The translations under genes and the position numbers were made by a program. From the NCBI RefSeq assembly GCF_020740795.1, contig NC_067312.1, positions 65,058,905-65,122,904 on the forward strand: 64,000 nt of DNA. The letters are read 5' to 3'. A model generated the notes under the pieces. That model saw only the letters and a list, made by a program, of their open reading frames with translations. It did no database searches and was not told the origin of the DNA. Positions 42,915 through 53,200 of this stretch are shown here, in pieces; the first letter of the stretch is position 1; every line of letters starts with the position of its first letter. This stretch comes from Apus apus (taxonomy: Eukaryota > Chordata > Aves > Apodiformes > Apodidae).

Positions 42915-44605
42915 GATGGGTGAAAAATACAAACAAAAGTACACCCGAGTGTCTGTTGTGAAATGAGTGACTGCTTTTTTGGAAACTGAAGAAAAACCTC
43001 AAATGGCTCAAATTATTTAGAAGGTAACAGGTATTAAGAACCCTAATGTATGCAAAAATTCAGAATTATATGTAATTTTTTTCTGTCCTTTACTGAATTT
43101 TAAACACTGCAATCCCTTTTTGGGATGCAAGCTTCCCAGAAATAGTAGGATGCATAAAGATCAGAAAACAAAAGAGCTAGTGCTTTCTTCTTAGGATGCA
43201 AATCTGTGCCTGCACACAATATGCTTGATTGTACCTAGATGCTTTATTCTTCTGTGTCAGCAACTGATGCTCAGTACTTTTTGTGTTGCATTGCAAACAG
43301 TAATGAAGCAAGTGGTACACTGGGTGCAAGTGTCGGATGCAAAAGTGATTTAATTGTGATAGTGTCCACTATTATCTTCTTGAATGTCACTTGTGTAGCT
43401 TTAATCACAACAGAAGTATTTGTCTTGAAGCTTAAAACACATTGGGTTTTTTCCAAAGTTCTGTATGCTCTCCAAATGGGTAAACGGTGGGATAAAGCAG
43501 ACGAATGGGTGGCCATCATGTGCATGTCTCTTTATTATTCCATAATGTTTGTATGTGTGAAGTGGGACTGTTCAGCTCAATATTACTCCCACTGCAGAGG
43601 TTTAGTGGCTTTGACTTCTGCATTGAAGTTAGGTATCCAGACCTGGTGTCCTCTGGTATCCTGCTGCGTAACCTGCAGCAATAGCTTAAAAATGCCTTTA
43701 TTTTTATGTTATTAAAAGTGTGGCACAAATACACATGTTTAAACATAGCTGTACCTAGTTTTTTAAATAAGGGACTGAATAGGAGATAATAAAACACACG
43801 CTAACACGCAGCTGGTGAAGAAGCACATTGTGACTTTGGGTGAAAACTGTATCTTTTTAATACACAAAAAGAACAGTTTGGTTCATGGTGCGATACACAA
43901 GTAAACACCCTGCGTTCAAGGGGGTATAACTGTGTTTTTCATTGCTAAAGGCCCTGTGTTTCAGCTGTTCTTTGGATATTTCATGTTAACAGAACTTGTT
44001 TCAATGTCCTGAAATGTCAGTTCTTGTTTTAGTTCAAGGGGGAAAAAAAAAAAAAAAAAAGTTCAGTTTGAATAAGACAAAAAGCAGAGCCTGTGAATAT
44101 TGTCTGGGAAAATAAACATTAATATACGAATGTGGTCTGATTGTTTTGTTTGCATGTGGGAGGGGAAAGCATCGTTCTCTCGTAAAAGCCTTCAGTAACG
44201 GTTTGGGTAGTCAACTTGTATTCCAACACATGGCAGTTCAGCTACCCTTCGGCACCTGATGACTGTTTCTGTTGCTGTGCATCCAGAAGTGTCCTGTTCA
44301 CTGCCATTCCCAATTAGCTTTGCTCTCAGGTCATTGGGAAAACTCCAGTGTCAGCAAGGAAGTGTGGTCACTGGCCCTTTGCTCAGCACTTTAGCCGTGC
44401 AGGCAGTTACATTGATGAATCTGCTCCTATTGGAGTGGAATTCAAAGTATGTGACTACAGATGCCCAGAATGATTTGGGACCTGCTGCAGCTCTGCAGGT
44501 TGCAGACAGCTCAGAACCACATCCACTCACTCGCTCCTCCCCTGCTGTGGGATGAGGAGGAGAAAATCCAACTAAACACTCGTGAATCGAGACAAGGATG
44601 GGGAG
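42915..44605. other. Non-genic stretch
   Basis: AT-rich. A 158-codon plus-strand frame at 43239-43715 has no recognisable domain and no splice or promoter support. An A-run of about 18 lies at 44043-44060. Confidence 0.3.
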
Positions 44606-44821
44606 GGGACCATTTTGTCACTCTATAATTGAATTGCATAACAATTTTTAGATTCTCCCTTTTTTCTTTTTCCTGTTTTATCGTGCTCTTATCAGCCCAT
44701 GTCACCCCTTGATCTGCCCATGACCCTCGGTCCTTCCCAGCAAAACTCCAGGCTGTACCATGGCGAGATTTCCATGTCCTGCCAGACAGCACATCAACTC
44801 CAAAGATGTTAGTATGATCAG

Positions 44822-45355
44822 CACCCATCAAGAGTTCTGCACAGGTGCCGCAGCCAGAGGAGGGACCTGCTGCTGCCGCCTCCCGCGGCTTCTGATGGTG
44901 CTGCCGCGGTTCTGTAGGGACGGGTGCGGATGAGGATGAAAGGCCGTGTGTATTCCTTCAGGCTGCTCTGCAGCTCCTCCTCCAACGCTGCCACGTCCAG
45001 GACGCAGAGGCAGAGAAGGCCCACAATGATGCCCTCCCACAGTCACCTTCCAGCACTGCCCCCCAAAGAGTGCCTCGAGCTGCTGCCTCAGCCACAGCTG
45101 CAAGTGCCTGATGTTATCTGGGTGGTTCTTGAAGAAGTCTGCCCAGACCTCAGCAGGGAAGCCACCTGCCTGAGCCCTGGGCCCCTGCTCCACAGCCTCC
45201 TCCTCCTCGTCGTGCTGCTCTTCAGCTGCTGGGTCTGCAGCCTCCTCTTCCTCATCCTCCTGGTCTTCGGCTGCTGCCTCTGCAGCCTCCTCTTCCTCAT
45301 CCTGCTGATATTCGGCTCCTGCCTCTGCAGCCTCCTCTTCCTCTTCTCGTTGCAA
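44822..45355 (-). pseudogene. Broken TOPORS-like copy
   Basis: Reading the minus strand, a Glu-rich segment of repeated 15-residue units is followed by AEVWADFFKNHPDNIRHLQLW and LRQQLEALFGGQCWKVTV, the post-RING domain found in TOPORS (and around PHIWAALFQERP in the intact copy at 37007). At about 45027 the frame shifts by one. The next part (IIVGLLCLCVLDVAALEEEL...YTRPFILIRT) continues the same domain in another frame and runs to about 44822. The RING domain is missing: the sequence upstream is a CR1 fragment. The copy is therefore 5'-truncated and frameshifted. Confidence 0.65.
45217..45345 (-). repeat. 45-bp acidic coding repeat in the broken TOPORS-like copy
   Basis: About three units of 45 bases coding for EEEEAAEAAAEDQED-type peptides, in frame, differing by substitutions only. 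Confidence 0.85.
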
Positions 45356-45376
45356 AGATGGCTAATGGTCCCTTGC

Positions 45377-45760
45377 ACTGCATTAGGAGAGGTTTTGCCA
45401 GCAGTTGAGGGAGTTGATCCTTTGCCTCTGCTCAGCACTAGTAAAGCCACACCTGCAGTGTGGGGTCCAGTGCTGGGGTCACAGAATTACCAAATCATTC
45501 TGGTTGGGAAAGATCTGTAAGATCACTGAGTCCAACCATACCTAGCTGTACCAACCATTAACCTGACTCACCCAAGTGCAGTAATTCTTCAGGTAGCTGT
45601 TGAGAGAGATAAGGTCTCCTCTTAGCCTCCTTTTCTCCAGACTTAACAACCCCAGTTCCTTCAGGTGCTCTTCATAACGCTTGTGCTCCAGACCCTTCAC
45701 CAGCTTTGTTGCCCTTCTCTGGACTCACTCCAGCCCTTTTATGTCTTCCTTTTGTGGGGC
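45377..45760. mobile_element. Two CR1 fragments, opposite orientation
   Basis: 45377-45480 is plus-strand CR1 (GCATTAGGAGAGG, CAGCACTAGTAAAGCCACACC, GTGGGGTCCAGTGCTGGGG). From 45484 on it is minus-strand CR1 3' sequence (CAAATCATTCTGGTTGGGAA, GTCTCCTCTTAGCCTCC, CCAGACCCTTCACCAGCTTT, CTCTGGACTCACTCCAGCCC). Confidence 0.85.
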
Positions 45761-45764
45761 TGAC

Positions 45765-46560
45765 ATGGCCCAGATTTAAGAAGCCAGGAAGGTTAGAACT
45801 GGACCCCCTTGCTTTCTAAGCTCCTGCTGCAATAGAGGAGCCCAGGTGCAGCGGGATCTTGTCCTGTACGTGTCACAACTCAGACTGGGCAGCCCAGGGA
45901 GATTAGAACTGAACCCCCTTGCTTTCTAGACTTCCTTCAGAGAGGAGCCCAGGTGTGGCTGGGCCCAAAATCCTTCTCTCAGCCCTGGTCTTTTCCCAGA
46001 GAGAGTAAATGTCTGACGGTCTGAGTAACAGCTCAACCGTCCAACACCCCTTGATCAGATTAAGGTGCAGCGACACACAAGGTCTGCTTATAACGAATAA
46101 CACATTTATTACACTAGTAGGAGTTCAATATTGAACAACCTAAACAAAACCACCCACATATATATATTAAGTAAGGAAAAGGGGATGAGAAGAAAAAGGT
46201 GAGAGGAAGGGGGAGAGGGGGAGAAAGAGAGCCATGAAGAGAGAGAGATGACAAGGACAGGAAAATCACCAGTCCTGGATCCAATGTCATTGGTCCAGCC
46301 AACGGGGGAGGGTCGGTGTCCATGGTCAGTGTAGATGAAACTCTCCAAGCCCACCATTGCTGCCCCCTATTTTATAGGCCTAGAATCTTGGTTTCACAAT
46401 GAGTACTGTGTGATTGAGCCATACGTGTGTGAGCAGCTGGAGTGGACCTGCCCCCTCCACCCCTCGATCATTGTCATTATCTCAATCCTTGTCGTCATCT
46501 CATCCATGCAGGCCCGAGGCCTATGCAGGCAATTACTGCAGTTTGCATCCTTCCAGGCAG
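45765..46560 (-). mobile_element. ERV LTR, minus orientation, with internal duplication
   Basis: The core from TGTCACAACTCAGACTGGGC (45877) to about 46540 shows, on the minus strand, a CCAAT box (complement of CATTGGTCC, 46290), a TATA box (complement of CTATTTTATAGG, 46368-46379), a polyadenylation-like AATAAA (complement of ACATTTATTACAC, near 46101) and an R/U5 end. The block GATTAGAACTGAACCCCCTTGCTTTCTA-type (45900-45930) is duplicated upstream at 45793-45820, so two R/U5 pieces are joined or the LTR is partly duplicated. Confidence 0.6.
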
Positions 46561-46589
46561 GCCTTTTGGGATGCATATGAGCAGGGGCT

Positions 46590-47150
46590 ACAACGGGGTT
46601 TAGATACTATTTCCCAAAGTAGGTCCCCAAGACTGAACACAGAACTCAAGGCACAGATCCAGTACATGAGACATGGGCATACTGGAGTGAGTCCAACAAA
46701 AGGCCACTGAAATGATGAAGGACAGGAGCATCTCTCCTATGTAGAGAGGTTGAGAGAGCTGGGGCTGTTTCACCTGGAGAACAGAATGCCTGGGGGGGGA
46801 TCCCATCAATGCACAGAAATACCTGAAGAGAGGGCGCTAAGAGGATGGAGCCAGGCTCCTTCCAGTGGTACCCAGTAACAGGACTAGAGGCAATGAGCAC
46901 AAACTGGAGCACAAACTGGAGCACAGAGAGGCTCCCTCTGAACATCAGGAAACACTTTTTCCCTGTAAGGGGGACCAGCCACTGGCATGACTTTCTCACA
47001 GATCTGGTGGACTCTTCATCCTTGGAGAGATTCAGAAGCCACCTGGATGTGGTCCTGGGCAACTAGCTGTAGGTGACTCTGCATGAGCAGAGGGGTTGGA
47101 CTAGATGATCTCCAGAGGACCCTTCCAGCCTCAGCCATTTTGTCACTCTG
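46590..47150 (+). mobile_element. CR1 LINE 3' fragment
   Basis: GGCCACTGAAATGATGAAGG, TTGAGAGAGCTGGGGCTGTT, CCTGGAGAACAGAATGCC, AACATCAGGAAACACTTTTT, GACTAGATGATCTCCAGAGG and CCCTTCCAGCCTCAGCCATT in order. Plus orientation. It carries an internal 16-17 bp tandem duplication (GAGCACAAACTG, near 46900). Confidence 0.88.
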
Positions 47151-47679
47151 TAATTAAAGTCCAGAATAGTTTTCAAATTCTCCCTTTCTCCTTTTTCCTG
47201 TTACTTTGGATGTTGTAAATGTTTGGGGTTTTTTCCTTGCAGAATAAAGAAAAGAATTCTGCTTAAGGAAGAAGCACTCGATGTGATTTGCAAGGTTTTT
47301 CAGATTATGCAAGATGTGCAATGAACAGTGTGCGATTTTCTTCTCTGGAGGGAAAGACCTATGGTTTCGGTGAAAGTGAAATTACATTTTACTAGTTCTG
47401 CTGTAAGGGTGTTCTCTTCATTGTTACAGCTCAGCAAAGTGAGCTTTGCAAAACGTTTTTGCTGTATTGGTCTGGACCAGGAATAATATTTTTGATGGTG
47501 AATACATTGAGTGTCCAGCCCTGCTGGTAAATTGAAGAGCTGGGGTTGTGTTTGGGATGAATTAGCTGTGTTTGTCATATGTCAGCGGGGAGAGAGTCAC
47601 ATTTTTGCTTTCACTTGTAAGCATAGAAACAAAATTTTTGTGGTGGCATCTTCTAGTATATTACATTTGTATAATTTTG

Positions 47680-47912
47680 TGTGTAGGAAGTTCCATTTAA
47701 ATATGAGAAAAAACTTCTTTACTACGAGGCTGACAAAGCTTGGAACAGGCTGCCCAGGGAGGTTGTGGTGTCCCCTTCTCTGGAGATGTTCAAGACCAGC
47801 CTGGATGCATCCTGAGTAATGTGCTCTAGGTGACCCTGCTTTCAGCTGGAGTTGGACTGGATGATCTCTCGAGGTCCCTTCCAGCTCTGACAATTCTGTG
47901 ATTCTATGTGCA
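47680..47912 (+). mobile_element. CR1 LINE 3' fragment with intact end
   Basis: AAAAAACTTCTTTACTACGAGG, GCTTGGAACAGGCTGCCCAG, GAGTTGGACTGGATGATCTC, GAGGTCCCTTCCAGCTCTGA and the terminal ATTCTGTGATTCTATG. Confidence 0.9.
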
Positions 47913-47914
47913 TT

Positions 47915-49640
47915 GGAAAAAAAGGTCCTCTCAGTAATAGCATTTTGATGCTACTGTCATTAATTGGGTAAACAGCTTGGAATAGTCAAGAACAGTTTCC
48001 TGTAGCCCACTAGTAGATGGCAAAGAGCTGGTACGAACAGTAGAAAATCCAAATGGACCTAAAAGAACTTTTGAGAAATTGATAATTGAAAACATTGCAA
48101 TGGAAAAATTGTTTTTCACATATTTACACTGGTACACTTTATTTATAAAGAATAAATTTACAAGAAAGGCAAGCTGTGCACACATCAGAGCTTGAGTAAG
48201 CAGGCAGGAATGCCAGCTTCTCTTTTAGAACAGGGATTTATTATTCAAATACTCAGCTACTAGCTCTGGCTTAAGGTGCAAAAAGTGGAATAAAGTATGC
48301 TAGTTTAGGTGACTAGGTTGCCTTCCTAATAAACAAAATTTCTTTTAGTGCCCCTATTTTTAATATAGTTTCTGTTCATTGTATTTTTTTTTTTTTACTC
48401 TATTTAGAAAATTCTCAGTAGCAATGTAATAGAGAACTTTTTTAAAATCTTGTTCTTTTCCTTGATTGCTGTTTTTCTTGATAGACTGCTCATTGAAGAA
48501 TTATTTTTGGTTGAGGAAGGAAGGGAGCTCCCCTCTTAAATTGGAAATAGCAGCAGCATCTAAAGCAAGAAAGGAAAACAAATTTGATACTTCAGAGGAA
48601 CAGGAGATAGTAGGTGGCAAAGATGCTTGCACCTGCATTTTCCATGTTGTGGGGAAACTAATTTACTACAAAAGCAAGAAGGCTTTGACTGATTCTTCCT
48701 TCTCAATGAGAAAAAATTGTCAGCTGCCAACAGCTAGATTCACTAAAGGAAGGCTTAGTGTGGCCTCTAGCTCATGTTTTGACATCAGTAATTATAAAAA
48801 CACTAAAAAAAGTTTGTGGTAACAGATTGCAGCTGTCTACATCTGCTAGGTAAATAACATATGCTTCATTCAGCATCCTGCTACATGCCATTAAGGATCT
48901 ACTACATGTATGTAATAAAATTAGATAACTCTAGTTGTACTAGGCTCATGTGCTGTCACACACACAAAGCCAGGGTAGATAGCCACATTTGTTGCCCTAT
49001 ACAAAAGCAAAATTTGCTTTTTGTGCAGAAATTTACACAGTCATGTGGTTATGTTCTGTGTTCTTCGTATTCCCAAAGGTTACAAAACAACCCTGTAGCC
49101 TCTCAGCTACTGCTTCCCTTTTTTGTGTCTGTGTTATTCCTTCTGCTTTGTCTTCCCCCCTCCTTTTTCTCTTAACTCCTTTATTTCCTTTAAGAGAGAT
49201 AAGTGCAGACTCCTTTCTGAGCTGAATGACTCTTCCACCTCTTTGCTACCCTGCCTCCCTTTCCCCCTCTCCAAAACACGTTCCACCTTCCTTCTATTGA
49301 AAATTCAATGTTTTATACACTCGTGTTCTGTACATTTGCTTCCTGTCTGCTCCCAGAGAGCTGTTTGTTATCATTTAAGAACCATGATTCATAAGAATTT
49401 GTCAGTCAGGTACTGCAGTACTACCTGCACTCAGCTAGATCAAGATCCAAAATGCCACTGGCTGTCCAAGTTTAGGTAGAAAATGCACATTATCCGTTCC
49501 AAAATGGCTTGAGGAGAAACAGTAAGATGAGGGGATATGAAAATAGGTTCATTTTGTTACACGAAGCATAATGTAAATAATTACATGTTGTTGTAATGTG
49601 CGAAACCTGAACTGCTTTCTTACGACAATCACCTCATGTT
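47915..49640. other. Upstream flank of MARVELD2
   Basis: AT-rich sequence, no gene recognised. T-run at 48387-48398. Confidence 0.4.
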
Positions 49641-49727
49641 TACTTGATTGATCGATTGGTTTTCATATTGTGGAAAAACCGCGTTTACTCGATACTTTCA
49701 CCAGAGCGATGCAGAGCGTTCGGCGGC

Positions 49728-49812
49728 TGCTCCTGCTCCTGCTGCTGCTGCTGCGGCTGCTGCTGCGGCTGCTGCTGCGGCTGCTGCTGCGGCTGCTGCT
49801 GCTGCTCCGCTG
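49728..49812 (+). repeat. CTG/CGG trinucleotide repeat upstream of MARVELD2
   Basis: About 28 triplets of CTG interrupted by CGG at regular places ((CTG)n CGG units of 9-12 bases). The reading frame through it would give a poly-Leu/Arg stretch and is in frame with MARVELD2, but it lies 400 bases before the conserved start and is taken as 5' UTR or promoter. Confidence 0.9.
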
Positions 49813-49819
49813 GAACCGC

Positions 49820-50212
49820 GGGCTCCGGGACAGCCCCTCCCGCCGCTCACCGCCCTCCCGGGCCGGCCGGGCAGCCAGGGCCGCTGCCCCGCCCGGTACG
49901 GCCATCCCTCCCGGCCATCCCACCGGTCCCTCCCTCCGGTCCCTCCCCCCGGGCCGTCCCGCCGCCCGGAGCTCCCGCCCCCGGCGCGAAGGCCGCTCCA
50001 GCCGCTCCCGCCGCTCCCGCCGGGCGGGACGGCGCAGGTGCAGGTGCCGAGCGGGGCCGGTTCGGCAGCGCAGCCCCGGGCGCTCTCGGGCCGGGTTCCT
50101 CACGCCCTCCGCGGCGGGCTCGCCCCTTGCCCCGCGCCGGGCGCGCCTCGGGCTGCGGCCGCGTGGATGCGAGCGCCGGCGGGGAGCGCCTGAGGCCGAG
50201 CCGAGCGCGGCC
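49820..50212 (+). promoter_or_regulatory. CpG island / 5' UTR of MARVELD2
   Basis: Very high G+C with many CpGs up to the ATG, and no TATA box. The island continues through exon 1. The conserved start of the gene lies at 50213. Confidence 0.6.
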
Positions 50213-53200
50213 ATGTCGAGGAGCGGCGGCTCGGGGGGCGGGCGTTCCGGCAGGGCCCTGCTGCCCCGCGGGGCCGGGCCGGGCTCCTCACGCCCTCGGG
50301 GCCCGGAGCCAGCGGCCACGGGCTCCCTGCCGCCGCCCCCGCTGCCCCTGCAGCCGCCCCGCGGCCCCGCGGCGGGCAGCCCCGGCCCGGGCCGGCCGGC
50401 CGAGCTCAAGCCGGTCCGGCGCTTCATCCCGGACTCGTGGAAGAACTTCTTCAAGGGGAGACGCACCGGCGGCTCCAGCTGGGACAGCGCGGCCTCCGAC
50501 ATCAGGTACATTTCGGACGGGGTGGAATGCTCGCCGCCGGCCTCGCCGCAGCACAGGTCGGTGCCCGGCTCCTGCCAGGACCCCTGCGGAGGCGCGGGCG
50601 GCAGCTGCGGGTCGCGGCGGGAGGCTGAAGCCATGCTGGCCGCCGAGCCCTGCGGGTGGCCGGGGCGCCGGGCCGGCAGCGGCCGGACCCCCAGCGAGCG
50701 GCTGGAGGCCTATCGGCAGCGCCACGCCTTCATGAAGTCCTGGCCCGGGCTGCTCCGCATCCTCGGCGTGGCCCAGCTCCTGCTGGGCGCCGCCGTCTTC
50801 GCCTGCGTCGCGGCCTACGTGCACAAGGACAACGAGTGGTACAACGTGTTCGGCTACTCGCAGCCCTACGGCTACGGGCCCGCCGGCGCCTACGGGGGCT
50901 ACTCCTACAGCGGGCCCAAAACGCCCTTCGTCCTGGTGGCGGCCGGGATGGCGTGGGTCGTCACCATCGTGCTGCTGGTGCTGGGCATGTCCATGTACTA
51001 CCGCACCATCCTGCTGGATTCCAGCTGGTGGCCGCTGACCGAGTTCGGAATTAACGTGGCCTTGTTCCTGCTGTACATGTCGGCTGCCGTCGTGTACGTG
51101 AACGACACCAACCGCGGGGGGCTCTGCTACTACCAGTTGTTCAAGACGCCGATCAACGCGTCTTTCTGCCGGGTGGAGGGAGGCCAGACAGCAGCGATCA
51201 TCTTCCTGTTCGTCACGGTGGTCATGTATCTCGTTAGTGCGGTGGTTTCTCTGAAGCTCTGGAGGCATGAAGCAGCTCGGAGGCACAGGGAGTTAATGGA
51301 ACGGGAGGTAAGACGGGTCGTTACCCTCTTGTGTCTCCGGAGTATGGCACGATGAGGAGCAGTTGTCAGATCTTTCAAGGCTGTAGAGGGAGGCCTGTCA
51401 GGAGACTCTTCGGCAGCAGACTCGTAGCCTTTGAGGGTGAACTTCCTTAATAATACTTAAGAACACGAAACGAAAGGTGCCTTTAAGATGTCTGATCCAA
51501 ATTCCTGGACTTTTGTTTATTTATTTATTTAAATTCACTTTGGTAAGGAGCTGGCTCTGTTCTCTTTGTAATACTCAGCTCTCTTCCTGTATCACCTGAT
51601 GAACCACTTCCCGGTGTGTGTTTTCTAAACAAAGGAAGAAATTAACAATGTGCCGGTTCACCTGCTCAGTAAGGTTATGCTTAAAGCCACCTAGCATTTA
51701 TTTGAAGACTGCTATCGATTTATTCAGTTAAGTGCTGGCATGAATGACTTCAAGAACATGACATACTTACTTTTACTTGGCAAGCAAAACTCTAAGCTAC
51801 TTATTTACCTCCTTCCAGTTTTCCTTATAGTAGGTTTTACTGTTACAGTAGTAATGACAGAATTGTCAAGATTTTAATCAACTTCATCTTCTCCACCCCA
51901 AGTTATTTTGCGTTTCCAATGACCTTGCTCTTGCTGGAAGCATTCAGTGCTCCCCTGTTTAATGATGAACTGTAACAGTAGAAACTTCACTGCTGTCAAC
52001 TGGAGAATTTGGTGTTGTTTGTGTAAATCCTTGTCCACATGAGAACACCACCAAAAAAACCCTTTTAAGAGTAATAAAACTTCATATAGCATAAAAAGTA
52101 ATGTATGTGAAGGCTACATAAGACTAATTTAAGAAGGGGTCAGCTTTTAAATTATTTTCTTAGTAGAGAGCCAGTGTCAAGTCACATGTCCTCTGCTTTG
52201 TGCTTCAGTCTGATTTGCAGCGTTTTCATTCAACACTGGTTTCCATTCCACCATCTTGCATAAAACTGAGATGCCCCTTTTGAAAAGTACATTGAAGCTT
52301 TTTGATAGAAGTTTTTTTAACCAGCTTTTGGTATGTCCTGCAAGAAGGAGGAGTGCTGGAATTACACGCATGCTTCCCTGTTTCCAGAATAAAAGTACAT
52401 GGATAGTTACTTAATATTTCTAAAGGAAATGCTTATTTTACAATACAAGTTAGGCTCTGGAGAGTGCTGTGCAAGATAGCTGCTTGTTGAGCTACCTGTT
52501 AGTGCACTGTTGTATTTTCTAGGCAATCAGTTAGGCTGCGGAATGTCAGTGAGTTAACACAGGCTGGCATGTGAAATAATGAAGGAGGCTGGAGGGTGGA
52601 TGGAGTATTTCTTGCAAGCTGTTCCTTGCAGCTGTGCTCTGGGTAAACCTGTCCTTGTTGTGGGTGTTAGGTTTTGTTCTGCTATTCTTAAACGGTCTTT
52701 AGATCAACTGGTCTGAAAATATTCCTTGTGCTAAGCTTCTTCATACCTAACTATAAATGCAGTTCTCAGTACAACAGGATTTTGAAGGAGTTCAGGTTTT
52801 AAGAGGCCCTGCTTTTGCATACTGTTTTTCCTGAAAACTTAGAGTTTGTTCTGTTTTTTTGTAGATGAAAACACAGTCCTCTCTTCCAGAATACAAGGTA
52901 AGAAATAGGAATTTATTTTTCTGTTTATTGCTATTTCCAAATGGTTCCTTTTCTTGTGATTATTTTGATTGACCTATGTATTTATTTACTTACTCAGTTT
53001 GGAAGAGATTAGGTTTAGTTCTTTAATGTAGTCCAGACAACAGTCTTCTAACTAGAAGATTCAGAAGAAGCTTTCAAAGAAGTTACTACTAGTTAGGCTA
53101 AGTTTTAATAAAATAATAAAATTTACTGTCAGTAGCAAATCTGACTACTGCCTCTGTGTGCTCTTACGCACTTCCATGAAGTGGCTATGATTTACCACAG

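Noticed and set aside
43239-43715. 158-codon frame as a membrane protein gene
   Set aside because: Some hydrophobic stretches, but no conserved motif, promoter or exon structure, and it lies in AT-rich non-genic sequence.
42839-47210. Possible 2.5-kb tandem duplication
   Set aside because: Two matching pairs (42841/45379 and 44610/47135) have similar offsets of about 2.53 kb, but the sequence between them does not match. The first pair is simply CR1 sequence, so the agreement of offsets is probably chance.
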